DNA of 64,000 nucleotides, taken from the NCBI GenBank assembly GCA_018436725.1, contig JAHDKT010000044.1, forward strand, positions 1-64,000, read 5' to 3'. This DNA comes from Synergistaceae bacterium. GTDB lineage: Bacteria; Synergistota; Synergistia; Synergistales; Aminobacteriaceae. The stretch's first letter is position 1. Each line of letters starts with the position of its first letter. Both the position numbers and the translations under genes were made by a program. This document shows positions 50,317 through 60,020 of this stretch, piece by piece. Under the pieces are notes generated by a model that saw nothing but the letters and a program-made list of their open reading frames with translations, ran no database searches and was not told the origin of the DNA.

Positions 50317-51351
50317 GTGACCGAACGACGCGCCGTTTTCCCTTTTTCCTTGCTCGCGGGCCTGCTCGTCGCCTTGACGGGAGCGGTCGCCTTGTTCTCC
50401 CTGGCGGTCGGGCGTTTTCCCGTGCCCGTGGAGCGCGTCGCCTGGATCCTGTTTTCGGCGCTCATCCCCGCCGAGGGCTCCTGGAATGTTCAGGAGACCT
50501 CGGTGGTCCTCCTCATCCGTCTCCCCCGCGTTTTAGGATCGTTGATCGCCGGGGGCGGGTTGGCGATGGCCGGAGCTGCGCTTCAGGGCGTCTTCCGCAA
50601 TCCGCTCGTGGGGCCGCAGATCATCGGGGTTTCCTCGGGCGCCGGATTCGGCGGCGCCCTGGCGATTTTACTTTTCGACGGGCTGTTCGCGGTGATTCCG
50701 CTCGCCTTCGTCTTCGGGCTTCTTGCGATGATCGCCGTGTGGAGCCTCGGCTCGGGCGATCGGGAGGAATCGCTCCTTTCGCTGGTGCTCGGCGGCGTGG
50801 TCATCAGCGCGTTCTTCACCGCGCTCACATCCCTCGGGCAGTACGTGGCGGATCCGTACAACAAGCTTCCCGCGATCGTCATGTGGTTGATGGGGAGCTT
50901 CGCGTCGTCGTCCTGGGACAGGTTGGTCTTCGCCGTTCCGGTGATCTGCTGCTCCGGAACCTTGCTCTATCTGGTACGCTTCAGAATCAACGTTCTCTCG
51001 CTGGGACAGGAGGAAGCGGAAGCGCTCGGTATCGACGTCGCACGCAACAGGTGGTTCGTGCTCGTCTGTACGACGCTGATCACCGCCGCGACCGTCGCGC
51101 TGGCGGGAATCGTAGGATGGGTGGGGCTGGTCGTGCCCCACATGGCGCGAATGCTGGTCGGCTCGGACCATCGCAAGCTGCTTCCGGTCTCCGCGCTTCT
51201 CGGCGCTACGTACCTCACGCTTATGGACGACGTCGCCAGAAGCCTGACGGCGGCGGAGATACCGATCGGCATACTGACGGCGCTTGCGGGAGCTCCGCTC
51301 TTCGCATTCCTGCTGAAAAAACGTCGGAGAGAAGGAGGCGCATGGATGTGA
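50317..51351 (+). CDS. FecCD-type ABC transporter permease
   Basis: A 344-residue inner-membrane permease with about nine to ten membrane segments. RLPRVLGSLIAGGGLAMAGAALQG (about residues 68-91) and the coupling segment GIVGWVGLVVPHMARMLVG (about 266-284) are characteristic of the FecCD/BtuC family, which acts as a homodimer. GTG start 6 nt after the receptor stop. It overlaps the ATPase gene by 10 nt. Confidence 0.93.
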   Translation: MTERRAVFPFSLLAGLLVALTGAVALFSLAVGRFPVPVERVAWILFSALIPAEGSWNVQETSVVLLIRLPRVLGSLIAGGGLAMAGAALQGVFRNPLVGPQIIGVSSGAGFGGALAILLFDGLFAVIPLAFVFGLLAMIAVWSLGSGDREESLLSLVLGGVVISAFFTALTSLGQYVADPYNKLPAIVMWLMGSFASSSWDRLVFAVPVICCSGTLLYLVRFRINVLSLGQEEAEALGIDVARNRWFVLVCTTLITAATVALAGIVGWVGLVVPHMARMLVGSDHRKLLPVSALLGATYLTLMDDVARSLTAAEIPIGILTALAGAPLFAFLLKKRRREGGAWM

Positions 51352-52088
51352 TCGACATGGAAAACGGTGGATTTCGATACAACGGAGGAGGCTGGATATT
51401 CCGCTCGCTCAGTTTCACCGTCGGGGAAGGAGAGATTCTCTCCATTCTCGGGCCGAACGGCAAGGGAAAAACGACGCTTCTGAAAGCGATCCAGGGGATG
51501 CTTCGCCTCTCCGAAGGCAGTATAGCACGGGGTGGAAACGTCGGCTATGTACCGCAGATCGCGGCGGCTTCCTTCGGATACAGCGTTCTTGATATGGTGG
51601 TGATGGGGCGGAGCCGCCACCTCGGGCTGTTCACCCCTCCAGGAAAACGCGATTTCGCCGTCGCGCATCGCTGCCTGGAGCGCCTCGGGCTGGATTCTCT
51701 CGCCGATCGTCCGTTTCGTACGCTGAGCGGAGGCGAACGGCAGATGACGCTCATCGCCCGCGCCCTGGCCTCGGAGTGCCGCTGCCTTGTCCTCGACGAA
51801 CCCGCCTCCGCGTTGGACTTCGGGAATCAGAACGCCATGCTCCGCACGCTCCGGTCACTCCGGGAAGACGGCATGGCGGTGATCATGAGCACGCACATGC
51901 CGCACCACGCGCACGTCGTCTCGGACAGGGCGCTGCTTATGTTTTCCTCCGAGGAGCATGTTTGTGGAAAATGCGACGAGGTTCTCGTCGACGAGAACCT
52001 GCGAAGGCTGTATGGCGCCGATGTCCGAAGGATATCGTTTTCCTCCGGCGGCAGAGGGTATTCCGCCGTCGTGCCGCTGTTCTCATAA
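51342..52088 (+). CDS. FecE/BtuD-type ABC transporter ATP-binding protein
   Basis: A 248-residue ATPase. Walker A is GPNGKGKTT (common form GPNGSGKST), signature LSGGERQ, Walker B CLVLDEPASALD and H-loop STHMPHHA; the Q-loop lies in VGYVPQIA. It powers the FecCD-type permease. ATG 51342 has AAGGAGG upstream. The last 40 residues, with HVCGKCDEVLVDENLRRLYG, match the normal C-terminal end of this family. Confidence 0.92.
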   Translation: MDVIDMENGGFRYNGGGWIFRSLSFTVGEGEILSILGPNGKGKTTLLKAIQGMLRLSEGSIARGGNVGYVPQIAAASFGYSVLDMVVMGRSRHLGLFTPPGKRDFAVAHRCLERLGLDSLADRPFRTLSGGERQMTLIARALASECRCLVLDEPASALDFGNQNAMLRTLRSLREDGMAVIMSTHMPHHAHVVSDRALLMFSSEEHVCGKCDEVLVDENLRRLYGADVRRISFSSGGRGYSAVVPLFS

Positions 52089-52111
52089 CGAGTCGAAGGG
52101 AGATTTTTGTA

Positions 52112-52783
52112 ATGTTGATCGAAAGAAAAGCTCTGCGAACTCTGCTCTACACCATGCTGACCTGCCCGTGCCCCGTTGGAGAGGAACATGAACGCGCGCT
52201 CGTCGAGGCGTTCCTCTCGTCGGAAGACGACCCGCTGGATTTCGGAGCGTTTCTCTCCATCGCCGACCGGAATCCCCTCCCCACGCCCCTGCATCTTTTC
52301 CTCCGGTTCTTCGCGGACGGAAGAGAAACGCCGCTTGCGGACGACGTCGTCTTCTCCGACATTCTCCGCTATTTCGGCGGGCACTATCATTGGGAACGTT
52401 CCATCCAATCGTTCGATCCGCTGACGATGCGCAACTCGGCATCCTACCTGATCGGGCACATGTTCCTGCCGGTAATTCCCGTTCCGGGAAGCGAAGGACG
52501 GCAAGCGCTCTGGAAATCGCCCGAAGCCTCGGTCCTCTTCAAGGAGACGATTCTCTTTCCGGGAGTACCGCTCGCGGAAGACGGACTGTACGCGCTGCAC
52601 CTCGGGGGATTGGTGGCGTCCCTCTCCCGTTCGGAAGCCGAGATGCTCCAACGCCATGCGCTGTTGCTGAAAGACATGCTCCGTCTCGCCGATGAAACGC
52701 CGGAAATCGACTGCTCGCGCTTCTACTTCGGCAAGAACCATAAAGACGCGACACTCTCTCGGCTCCGGCGCAACGGCGTTTAG
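52112..52783 (+). CDS. Hypothetical protein, 223 residues, last gene of the FecCD-type operon
   Basis: I do not recognise this protein. It is soluble and acidic to neutral, largely helical, without signal peptide. Features are TMLTCPCPVGEEHE near the N-terminus, a central RYFGGHYHWERSIQSF and FLPVIPVPGSEGRQALW, and a C-terminal AEMLQRHALLLKDMLRLAD helix. Its overall look (helical, about 220 residues, aromatic-rich centre) recalls TorD-type chaperones, but I cannot support that call. It lies 23 nt after the ATPase gene, with AAGGGAG upstream, and is followed by a terminator, so it belongs to the importer operon. Confidence 0.7.
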   Translation: MLIERKALRTLLYTMLTCPCPVGEEHERALVEAFLSSEDDPLDFGAFLSIADRNPLPTPLHLFLRFFADGRETPLADDVVFSDILRYFGGHYHWERSIQSFDPLTMRNSASYLIGHMFLPVIPVPGSEGRQALWKSPEASVLFKETILFPGVPLAEDGLYALHLGGLVASLSRSEAEMLQRHALLLKDMLRLADETPEIDCSRFYFGKNHKDATLSRLRRNGV

Positions 52784-52784
52784 T

Positions 52785-52830
52785 AAGGAAGAAGCCCTCT
52801 CCGGGAACAACCTCGGAGAGGGCTTCTTCC
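52785..52830. terminator. Bidirectional terminator
   Basis: GGAAGAAGCCCTCTCCG and CGGAGAGGGCTTCTTCC form a 17-bp stem between the importer operon and the convergent hypothetical genes. T-runs are short on both sides. Confidence 0.8.
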
Positions 52831-52833
52831 CTC

Positions 52834-53334
52834 TTATGCTTCCGTACCGGCGTCGCGATCCTCTTGAGGCGGTTCCCGCCGCGCCATCCCCTTCAGCAGA
52901 TCGTTGAGCACGACGCCTGTTTCCAGGTGCTTCTTCTGCACCTCCCGAAGCGACGCCATATCGCTTTCGTACTCCTCCTTGCCGTACACGCCGCCCTCGC
53001 TCCGCTCTTTCAGGCGGGAGCAGATGAACGCAAGCTTCTCCGCCGCCGAGGTCATCAGAGAGACGTACCCCCGAAGCATGCCCAGAAACTTCCCCTCCGA
53101 AGAGGCGGCTTCGGACTCTTGACGCCGTATCGCCGTCTTGACCTCCGCAAGCTCCCTCAGCAGCTCCTCGAGCATCCCGAGGTTGGCCGAGTAGTCGATC
53201 GGGCGGTAGATTCCGGGGATGCGCACTATCTTGCGCAGAGATGGCTTGAAAAGATTCTCCTGCACCGCCATATACCTCCGGAGCATTCCGTCGACGCGCC
53301 GGGCAAGGGCGGCCGTTTCATTCACCGACGTCAT
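52834..53334 (-). CDS. Hypothetical helical protein, 166 residues
   Basis: I do not recognise this protein. It is soluble and strongly helical, with heptad-like stretches (NLGMLEELLRELAEVKTAIRR about residues 51-71, then AAEKLAFICSRLKER) that suggest a coiled coil. Its ATG overlaps the stop of the upstream membrane-anchored coiled-coil protein by 4 nt (ATGA), so the two are co-translated and probably interact. No enzymatic motif is visible. Confidence 0.7.
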   Translation of the reverse strand: MTSVNETAALARRVDGMLRRYMAVQENLFKPSLRKIVRIPGIYRPIDYSANLGMLEELLRELAEVKTAIRRQESEAASSEGKFLGMLRGYVSLMTSAAEKLAFICSRLKERSEGGVYGKEEYESDMASLREVQKKHLETGVVLNDLLKGMARREPPQEDRDAGTEA

Positions 53335-53729
53335 GAATCCGCACTCCTCTCCTGCTGTTTGGTCTCGTTGTCCGGCACGACGAGCACGCCGTCGAGTACC
53401 TTTTCGAGCGCGGCCACCGCGGCGGCGAGCGCCTCCTCGTCGGCTCCTCTGTCGGCGAGGAGCTTCTTCACCGCTGCCACGCTCTCTTCGAGTTCGCCAA
53501 GAACTTCGCCGACTTCCGCCCGGTGCTCGTCGGGCAGCGCTTCGAGCTGTCCTCTGGCGACCGAAACCAGCTCTCCGGCGATCGCCGCCGCGCGCATCCC
53601 TCTCTCTCTGAGGGGATCGCCGTCGAGCGACTCGGAAGCCTCGCGCCCGGAGAAGAGCAGAGCGAACGCAACGAGAGCGACAAGGCAGAGAAGGACCGAC
53701 AGGATCATCAGACGCGCTTTTGTGTTCAT
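53331..53729 (-). CDS. Hypothetical membrane-anchored coiled-coil protein, 132 residues
   Basis: A short N-terminal cytoplasmic MNTKARL is followed by one membrane segment (about residues 8-27) and a soluble, Ala/Glu/Leu-rich part (GEVLGELEESVAAVKKLLAD, then EALAAAVAALEKVLDGVL) that should form a coiled coil outside the membrane. ATG 53729 has GGGAGG upstream. It is co-translated with the 166-residue protein that follows. The pair may form a small envelope or cell-division-related complex, which is a guess only. Confidence 0.7.
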   Translation of the reverse strand: MNTKARLMILSVLLCLVALVAFALLFSGREASESLDGDPLRERGMRAAAIAGELVSVARGQLEALPDEHRAEVGEVLGELEESVAAVKKLLADRGADEEALAAAVAALEKVLDGVLVVPDNETKQQERSADS

Positions 53730-53853
53730 GCACTCTCTTCCTCCCGTATGAACGACATCGAAACGTACCGGACACGCGCGCCGCACGTGGAATGGACACG
53801 CCGGTACGTAAAATTACTGATACCGATGTATTCTATCATCGAAGAGGGGAAAG

Positions 53854-53880
53854 AAAAAAGCCCCCCGCGCAGAGAGGGCG
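53854..53880 (-). terminator. Terminator after the pyr operon
   Basis: GCCCTC/GGGGGC stem with an 8-nt loop, followed on the minus strand by TTTTTTC, lies about 105 nt after the pyrE stop. The remaining gap 53730-53982 contains no supported gene. Confidence 0.6.
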
Positions 53881-53982
53881 TTCGTTTCTTGAAAAAACAC
53901 TCCGAATTCAGCCGTAGAGAGGTCGGCGGGGCCTCCCGGAATCGCGGGACGAAAGCGCTCGGCTCACGCCTTCCGCTCTTCT

Positions 53983-54573
53983 TCAGGAGACGGCCTTTGT
54001 CCTGCTTCCCGGCTTCACCAGCGGGAGGCCCTTCGCGCAGAGGGGGCACTCCTCGGGCTTCCACAGCGGAAACGCCACCTTCCAGAGCGACTCCGGGGCA
54101 TGCGGAAGCGAGGACTTCCCGCCGCTTCTGTCGATGACGGCCCCCGTCCCGCCCCACGTCGCTCCGCCGCGTTCGAGGACGCTTCCCACTTCGCCGGAGG
54201 AGACGCCGGTGGTGACCACGTCCTCGATGACCACGACGCGCTTCCCTTCGGGGAACGGGAAGCGGCTGAGGACCATCTCGCCGTCGCGCCGCTCGCAGAA
54301 GATGAAGGGAACGTCGAGGGCGCGCGCCACCTCGTGCCCGATGATGAGACCGCCGAGCGCGGGCGAGGCGATAATGTCGGGCGAGTACTTTCTTACCTTC
54401 TCCGCAAGCGCCTCTCCGGCGAACGCGGCGTAGCGCGGGAAGCGCAGCAGCAGGGCGCACTGCATGTAGTCGCTGCTGTGGTTCCCCGAAGTCAGCAGAA
54501 AGTGGCCTTCAAGGTGCGCGCCGCTCTCCTTCATCATCTCCTGCAACTTCTCAAGCATTACAGACTCCTGCAT
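53983..54573 (-). CDS. pyrE: Orotate phosphoribosyltransferase
   Basis: A 196-residue enzyme joining orotate to PRPP to give OMP. It has EGHFLLTSGNHSSDYMQ near the N-terminus, the PRPP loop VVVIEDVVTTGVSSGE (about residues 115-130), and a C-terminal CPLC pair seen in many anaerobe PyrE proteins. ATG 54573, with AGGAGG 7 nt upstream, overlaps pyrF by 16 nt; ATG 54558, overlapping the pyrF stop, is an equally credible start. Last gene of the pyr operon. Confidence 0.93.
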   Translation of the reverse strand: MQESVMLEKLQEMMKESGAHLEGHFLLTSGNHSSDYMQCALLLRFPRYAAFAGEALAEKVRKYSPDIIASPALGGLIIGHEVARALDVPFIFCERRDGEMVLSRFPFPEGKRVVVIEDVVTTGVSSGEVGSVLERGGATWGGTGAVIDRSGGKSSLPHAPESLWKVAFPLWKPEECPLCAKGLPLVKPGSRTKAVS

Positions 54574-55274
54574 TTCAGCCCCTCCTCTATCGACGCGGCG
54601 ATACTTCTCACCGCCGCGATTCTGTTCGGAGCGTTCAGTATCGGACGCCCCACGACGATGTAGTCCGCACCGTTCGCGATCGTCTTCTGCGGCGTGGCGA
54701 CCCGCGCCTGGTCGTCGTCGGCGCTCGCAGGGCGAACCCCCGGAACCACGGTGAAGAGCCCCTCTCCGGCGGCGCGGACCACGGGAAGGTCGAGCGGCGA
54801 ACAGACGATACCGTCGATACCTGTCTCGCGGCAGAGCGCGGCGCGTTTTTCGAGCGCGTCGGGGAGCGAACACCCGGGAGCCACCTCGGCCCACGAGGCG
54901 TCGTCGAAGCTCGTGAGGACGGTCACGCCGAGCAGGTTCGTCCGCGACCCCGCCTTCTCTTTGCCGCGGCGGGCCTCTTCCAGCATCTTCCGGCCGCCGC
55001 CGCAGTGCAGCGTGAGCGCCCAGAGGTTCTCCGAGGCGAGCGCCTCCGTCGCCTGAAAGACGGTATTGGGGATGTCGTGCAGTTTGAGGTCAAGGAAGAT
55101 GGAGAACCCCATCGCGCCGATCTCGCGCAGAAAGGGGAATCCTCCGCGGGCATACAGCTGATGGCCGATCTTCACATACTTCAGTTCTCCTTCGAGGGAA
55201 GCGAGCAGCTCGCGTCCCTCCTCCACACGCTCGACGTCGAGCGCTAGAATAAGCCGTTCCAGTCCGTTGTTCAT
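54558..55274 (-). CDS. pyrF: Orotidine 5'-phosphate decarboxylase
   Basis: A 238-residue TIM-barrel enzyme converting OMP to UMP. LILALDV at the N-terminus, the catalytic DLKLHDIPNTV (about residues 59-69), and VVPGVRP plus VVGRPI in the phosphate-binding region are all present. I use ATG 55274, with AGGAGG 9 nt upstream; ATG 55298 lies inside pyrD. Length is normal. It sits between pyrD and pyrE. Confidence 0.95.
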   Translation of the reverse strand: MNNGLERLILALDVERVEEGRELLASLEGELKYVKIGHQLYARGGFPFLREIGAMGFSIFLDLKLHDIPNTVFQATEALASENLWALTLHCGGGRKMLEEARRGKEKAGSRTNLLGVTVLTSFDDASWAEVAPGCSLPDALEKRAALCRETGIDGIVCSPLDLPVVRAAGEGLFTVVPGVRPASADDDQARVATPQKTIANGADYIVVGRPILNAPNRIAAVRSIAASIEEGLKCRSL

Positions 55275-55290
55275 CTCCGCGATCCTCCTG

Positions 55291-56214
55291 TTATTCATGA
55301 CGCCCCAGGCCGGTCAGCCCGGAGACGGTGTCGATCTTCTGTTCCGCAAGATAGGCCGAAAGCCCGGCGACGATCTTCCGCGGCAGGTCGAAGTCGGTGA
55401 AGAGCGCGCTGCCCACTTCCACCGCCGACGCTCCGGCGAGAAGCATCGACGCCGCATCCTCCCACGATGCGACGCCGCCGCACCCGACCACGGGAATCCT
55501 CACCGCGCCGCAGACCTGCCATACCGTGCGCAGCGCGAGCGGGAACACCGCGGGACCGGAGAGCCCGGCGACCACACGCTGGAAGGCCGGACGTTTTTTC
55601 TTGATGTCCATCGCCATGCCGAGCCACGTATTCCCGCAGACGATGGCGTCCGCGCCCTCCGCCTCGGCGGCCTTCGCCACTCCGGCGAGGTCCGGCGACT
55701 GCGGGGTGAGCTTCACCCACAGCGCGCCCTTCCACTCGCTTCGCGCGATGCGCACCGCCTTCGCGGCGCTTTCGGCCGAGATCCCCCACGCCATGCCGTC
55801 GCCGTCCACGTTGGGGCAGGAGATGTTCAGCTCGATGGCGGGGATGCCGGGAACTTCCGCGAGCGCGGCGATGCTCTCCCGCACCTCGCGCTCGGACTCC
55901 ATGACGAGGTTCACGAGGAAGGGGCGGTTCGCGCCCCGGACGAGGGGGAGGTAGTCGTCGAGGAAGGAACGCACCCCGCCGTTCTGCAGGCCGATGCTGT
56001 TCAGCATGCCGCAGGGCGTCTCCCGGACGCGGACGCCCTTGTTCCCCGCCCTCCCGTTCAGGCTGACGGCCTTGGTGCAGAGCGCGCCGACGCCTTCCAG
56101 CCGCTCGGGAGACCAGAGTTCCGCCTCGTACGGCCAGACTCCGGACGCGATGATCACCGGCGATTCGAGGTTCAGTCCGCCGAGCGGGACATGCATCTCA
56201 GTCCGCAAATTCAT
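55291..56214 (-). CDS. pyrD: Dihydroorotate dehydrogenase, class 1B catalytic subunit
   Basis: A 307-residue FMN enzyme oxidising dihydroorotate to orotate. LNISCPN carries the class 1 catalytic cysteine, ASGVWPY and NSIGLQN are FMN/substrate segments, and VGCGGVASWEDA lies near the C-terminus. Pairing with PyrK next door marks it as the NAD-linked class 1B type. I use ATG 56214, with GGAGGTG 7 nt upstream, which overlaps pyrK by 17 nt; a longer frame to 56334 is antiphase pyrK sequence. Confidence 0.95.
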   Translation of the reverse strand: MNLRTEMHVPLGGLNLESPVIIASGVWPYEAELWSPERLEGVGALCTKAVSLNGRAGNKGVRVRETPCGMLNSIGLQNGGVRSFLDDYLPLVRGANRPFLVNLVMESEREVRESIAALAEVPGIPAIELNISCPNVDGDGMAWGISAESAAKAVRIARSEWKGALWVKLTPQSPDLAGVAKAAEAEGADAIVCGNTWLGMAMDIKKKRPAFQRVVAGLSGPAVFPLALRTVWQVCGAVRIPVVGCGGVASWEDAASMLLAGASAVEVGSALFTDFDLPRKIVAGLSAYLAEQKIDTVSGLTGLGRHE

Positions 56215-57001
56215 TCCACAGCACCTCCTCCGCAGTGAAGACCGGGCCGTCCACGCAGACCCTTCTGTTGCCGCGCGCGGTCGGGATGACGCACCCGAGG
56301 CATCCGCCCATGCCGCACGCCATCCTGGACTCAAGCGCCACTCTGATCCGCGTGCCGTCCTCGGGGTACTTCGCCGCGAGCGCCCGAAGCATCCCCTGCG
56401 GACCGCAGGCCCAGACCTCAGTATCGGCGGGAAGTTCGGGGGGGAGGCCGTCGAGCGCCGTTCCCCTCGTCCCGACGCTTCCGTCGTCGGAGAAGAGGTC
56501 GACTCCGGGGAAGGACTCCTTCAGCCATTCGGCAAACCCCTCCCACCCTCTTCCCGCGACACCCATCGAGACGCCCGCGATTTTTGCCATTCCAAGGCGC
56601 CGCGCCGCGAAGAGCAGCGGCGCCGCACCGACCGAGCCCCCCGCGAGGAGCACTTTCTTCGGCAGGGGCGTGTCGCCGCGCGAGGAAAAGAACCCTCTCC
56701 CTATCGGGCCGCGGACGACGAGCGAATCCCCCTGGCGCTTCGAGGCGAGCAGCTCCGTCCCTCTTCCGACGACTCTGTAAAGCATCTTGAAGATCCCGCC
56801 GGAGGCAGCCGCCACGGCCAGCGGACGCCCCAGAAAGGGGTCGCCGCAACTTCCGGGGCGCACCATCACGAACTGCCCCGGCTCCGCGGCGGAGGCGATA
56901 TCTTCGCACTCCACCGCGAGCAGGCCGGAGCCGTCGCCCAGGGCGCGGCCGCCGGCGACTTTCGCTTCATAGTCCCGGGGCGCGCTCCCTCCGCAGGTCA
57001 T
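56198..57001 (-). CDS. pyrK: Dihydroorotate dehydrogenase electron transfer subunit
   Basis: A 267-residue flavin/iron-sulfur subunit that passes electrons from PyrD to NAD+. An N-terminal FAD domain (GQFVMVRPG, GRPLAVAA), an NAD domain (LLAGGSVGAAPLLFAARRLG, WACGPQGML), and the 2Fe-2S motif CGMGGCLGCVIP with a distal Cys near the end are in the usual order. It overlaps the end of pyrC by 4 nt (ATGA). Confidence 0.94.
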   Translation of the reverse strand: MTCGGSAPRDYEAKVAGGRALGDGSGLLAVECEDIASAAEPGQFVMVRPGSCGDPFLGRPLAVAAASGGIFKMLYRVVGRGTELLASKRQGDSLVVRGPIGRGFFSSRGDTPLPKKVLLAGGSVGAAPLLFAARRLGMAKIAGVSMGVAGRGWEGFAEWLKESFPGVDLFSDDGSVGTRGTALDGLPPELPADTEVWACGPQGMLRALAAKYPEDGTRIRVALESRMACGMGGCLGCVIPTARGNRRVCVDGPVFTAEEVLWNEFAD

Positions 57002-58301
57002 TCGCCATCCTCCAGGCGGTTCATCCGCACGTTCCCTTCAACCAGCGTCATCACCGGCCACCCCTGCAACATCTCGCCGTCCCAGGGGCAGAGGCGCGCT
57101 TTGCTCTTCCACTCGTTCACATCCACCCGCTTCACCGCGTCGAGGTCGAGCACCGTGATATCCGCCGCAGCGCCCTCTTTGATCGCGCCGAGCGCGCGCC
57201 ACGGGCGCGGAAGCAGCGCGGCGGGACCCGATGTGAAGAGGGAGAGCAGGTGCTCCAGCGCGACCGGCTCGCCCAGCTTAAGCCAGGTATCCAGCACCAC
57301 CGCGACAGAGCACTCGATCGAAGCGATGCCGCAGGGCGCTTCCTGGAACGGAACGTCCTTCTCGTCCATGTGGTAGGGGGCGTGGTCCGTGACGATCGCG
57401 TCGGCCGTGCCGTCCGCGATGGCCTCCCAGAGCGCCTTGACGTCCTTGCGCGTCCGCAGCGGCGGGTTCACCTTGTACGTGGAGGAGAAGCGGCTGACGA
57501 GGATGCAGTTCTCGTCCAGCGAGAGGTGGTGCGGCGTCACGTCGCAGGTCACCGGAAGCCCTTCTTTTTTCGCTTGCCGCACCGCGTCCACTCCCAGCTC
57601 CGTGCTCACGTGCGTGAAGTGGATGGGGGCGTCCGTCTCGCGGCTCAGCGCGATGCCCCGCTGGATGTCGATGACCTCCGCCGAGGCGGGCCACCCCTTC
57701 AGACCGCTGGAGGCCGAGACCACGCCTTCGTTTACGTGCGCCTTCGCCGTCAGCGAGGGCTCCTCGGGGTGCTCCATGATCCGCACATCGAGATCCTTGC
57801 TATACAGCAGCGCCGTCTTCAGCAGCTTCGCGTCCCACACCGGGGAGCCGTCGTCGGTGAAGAGGACCGCTCCCGTCTCCGCCATCAGGCCGAGTTCGGC
57901 GAGCTGCTTGCCCTGCCGCCCCTTGCTCACGCAGCCGGAAGGCAGCACTCGCGCGCCTCCGGCCCGTTTCCCCCGGGCGAGAAGGTACTCGACCGTGACG
58001 GGGTTGTCCACCGCAGGCTCCGTGTTCGGCATCGTCACGACGGTGGAGTACCCCCCCGCCGCCGCCGCGCGCGCGCCGCTCTCCGTATCCTCGCGCCACT
58101 CGTACCCCGGGTCGCGAAAGTGGACGTGCAGGTCGATGAAGCCGGGGCAGACCAGCTTTCCGCCGAGATCGTAGACCTCCGCGCCGTCCTCGGGGAGGCC
58201 GGAACCCCTGCGGGCGATCACGCCGTCCTTGACGAGGATGTCTTCGCACTCGCCGCCGAGACTCCTCCCGTCGAATATTTTCGCGTTCTTGAGCAGAATG
58301 G

Positions 58302-58305
<4 letters not shown>
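56998..58305 (-). CDS. pyrC: Dihydroorotase
   Basis: A 435-residue class I amidohydrolase cyclising carbamoyl-aspartate to dihydroorotate. Metal ligands start in DLHVHFRDPG (about residues 54-63); TMPNTEP, IHFTHVSTE and VTDHAPY follow in the correct order. ATG 58305 overlaps the pyrB stop by 4 nt and has GGAGGTG upstream; upstream in-frame sequence to 58497 is antiphase pyrB. It is co-translated with pyrK. Confidence 0.94.
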
Positions 58306-59987
<1,682 letters not shown>

Positions 59988-60020
59988 GCGGTTGCAAAGA
60001 AAAAAATCAGCGAAGAAGAG

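Noticed and set aside
53804-53815. TACGTAAAATTA resembling the DUF1254 promoter element
   Set aside because: It shares TACGTA and an A/T run, but there is no extended -10 at the right distance and the orientation differs; probably chance.
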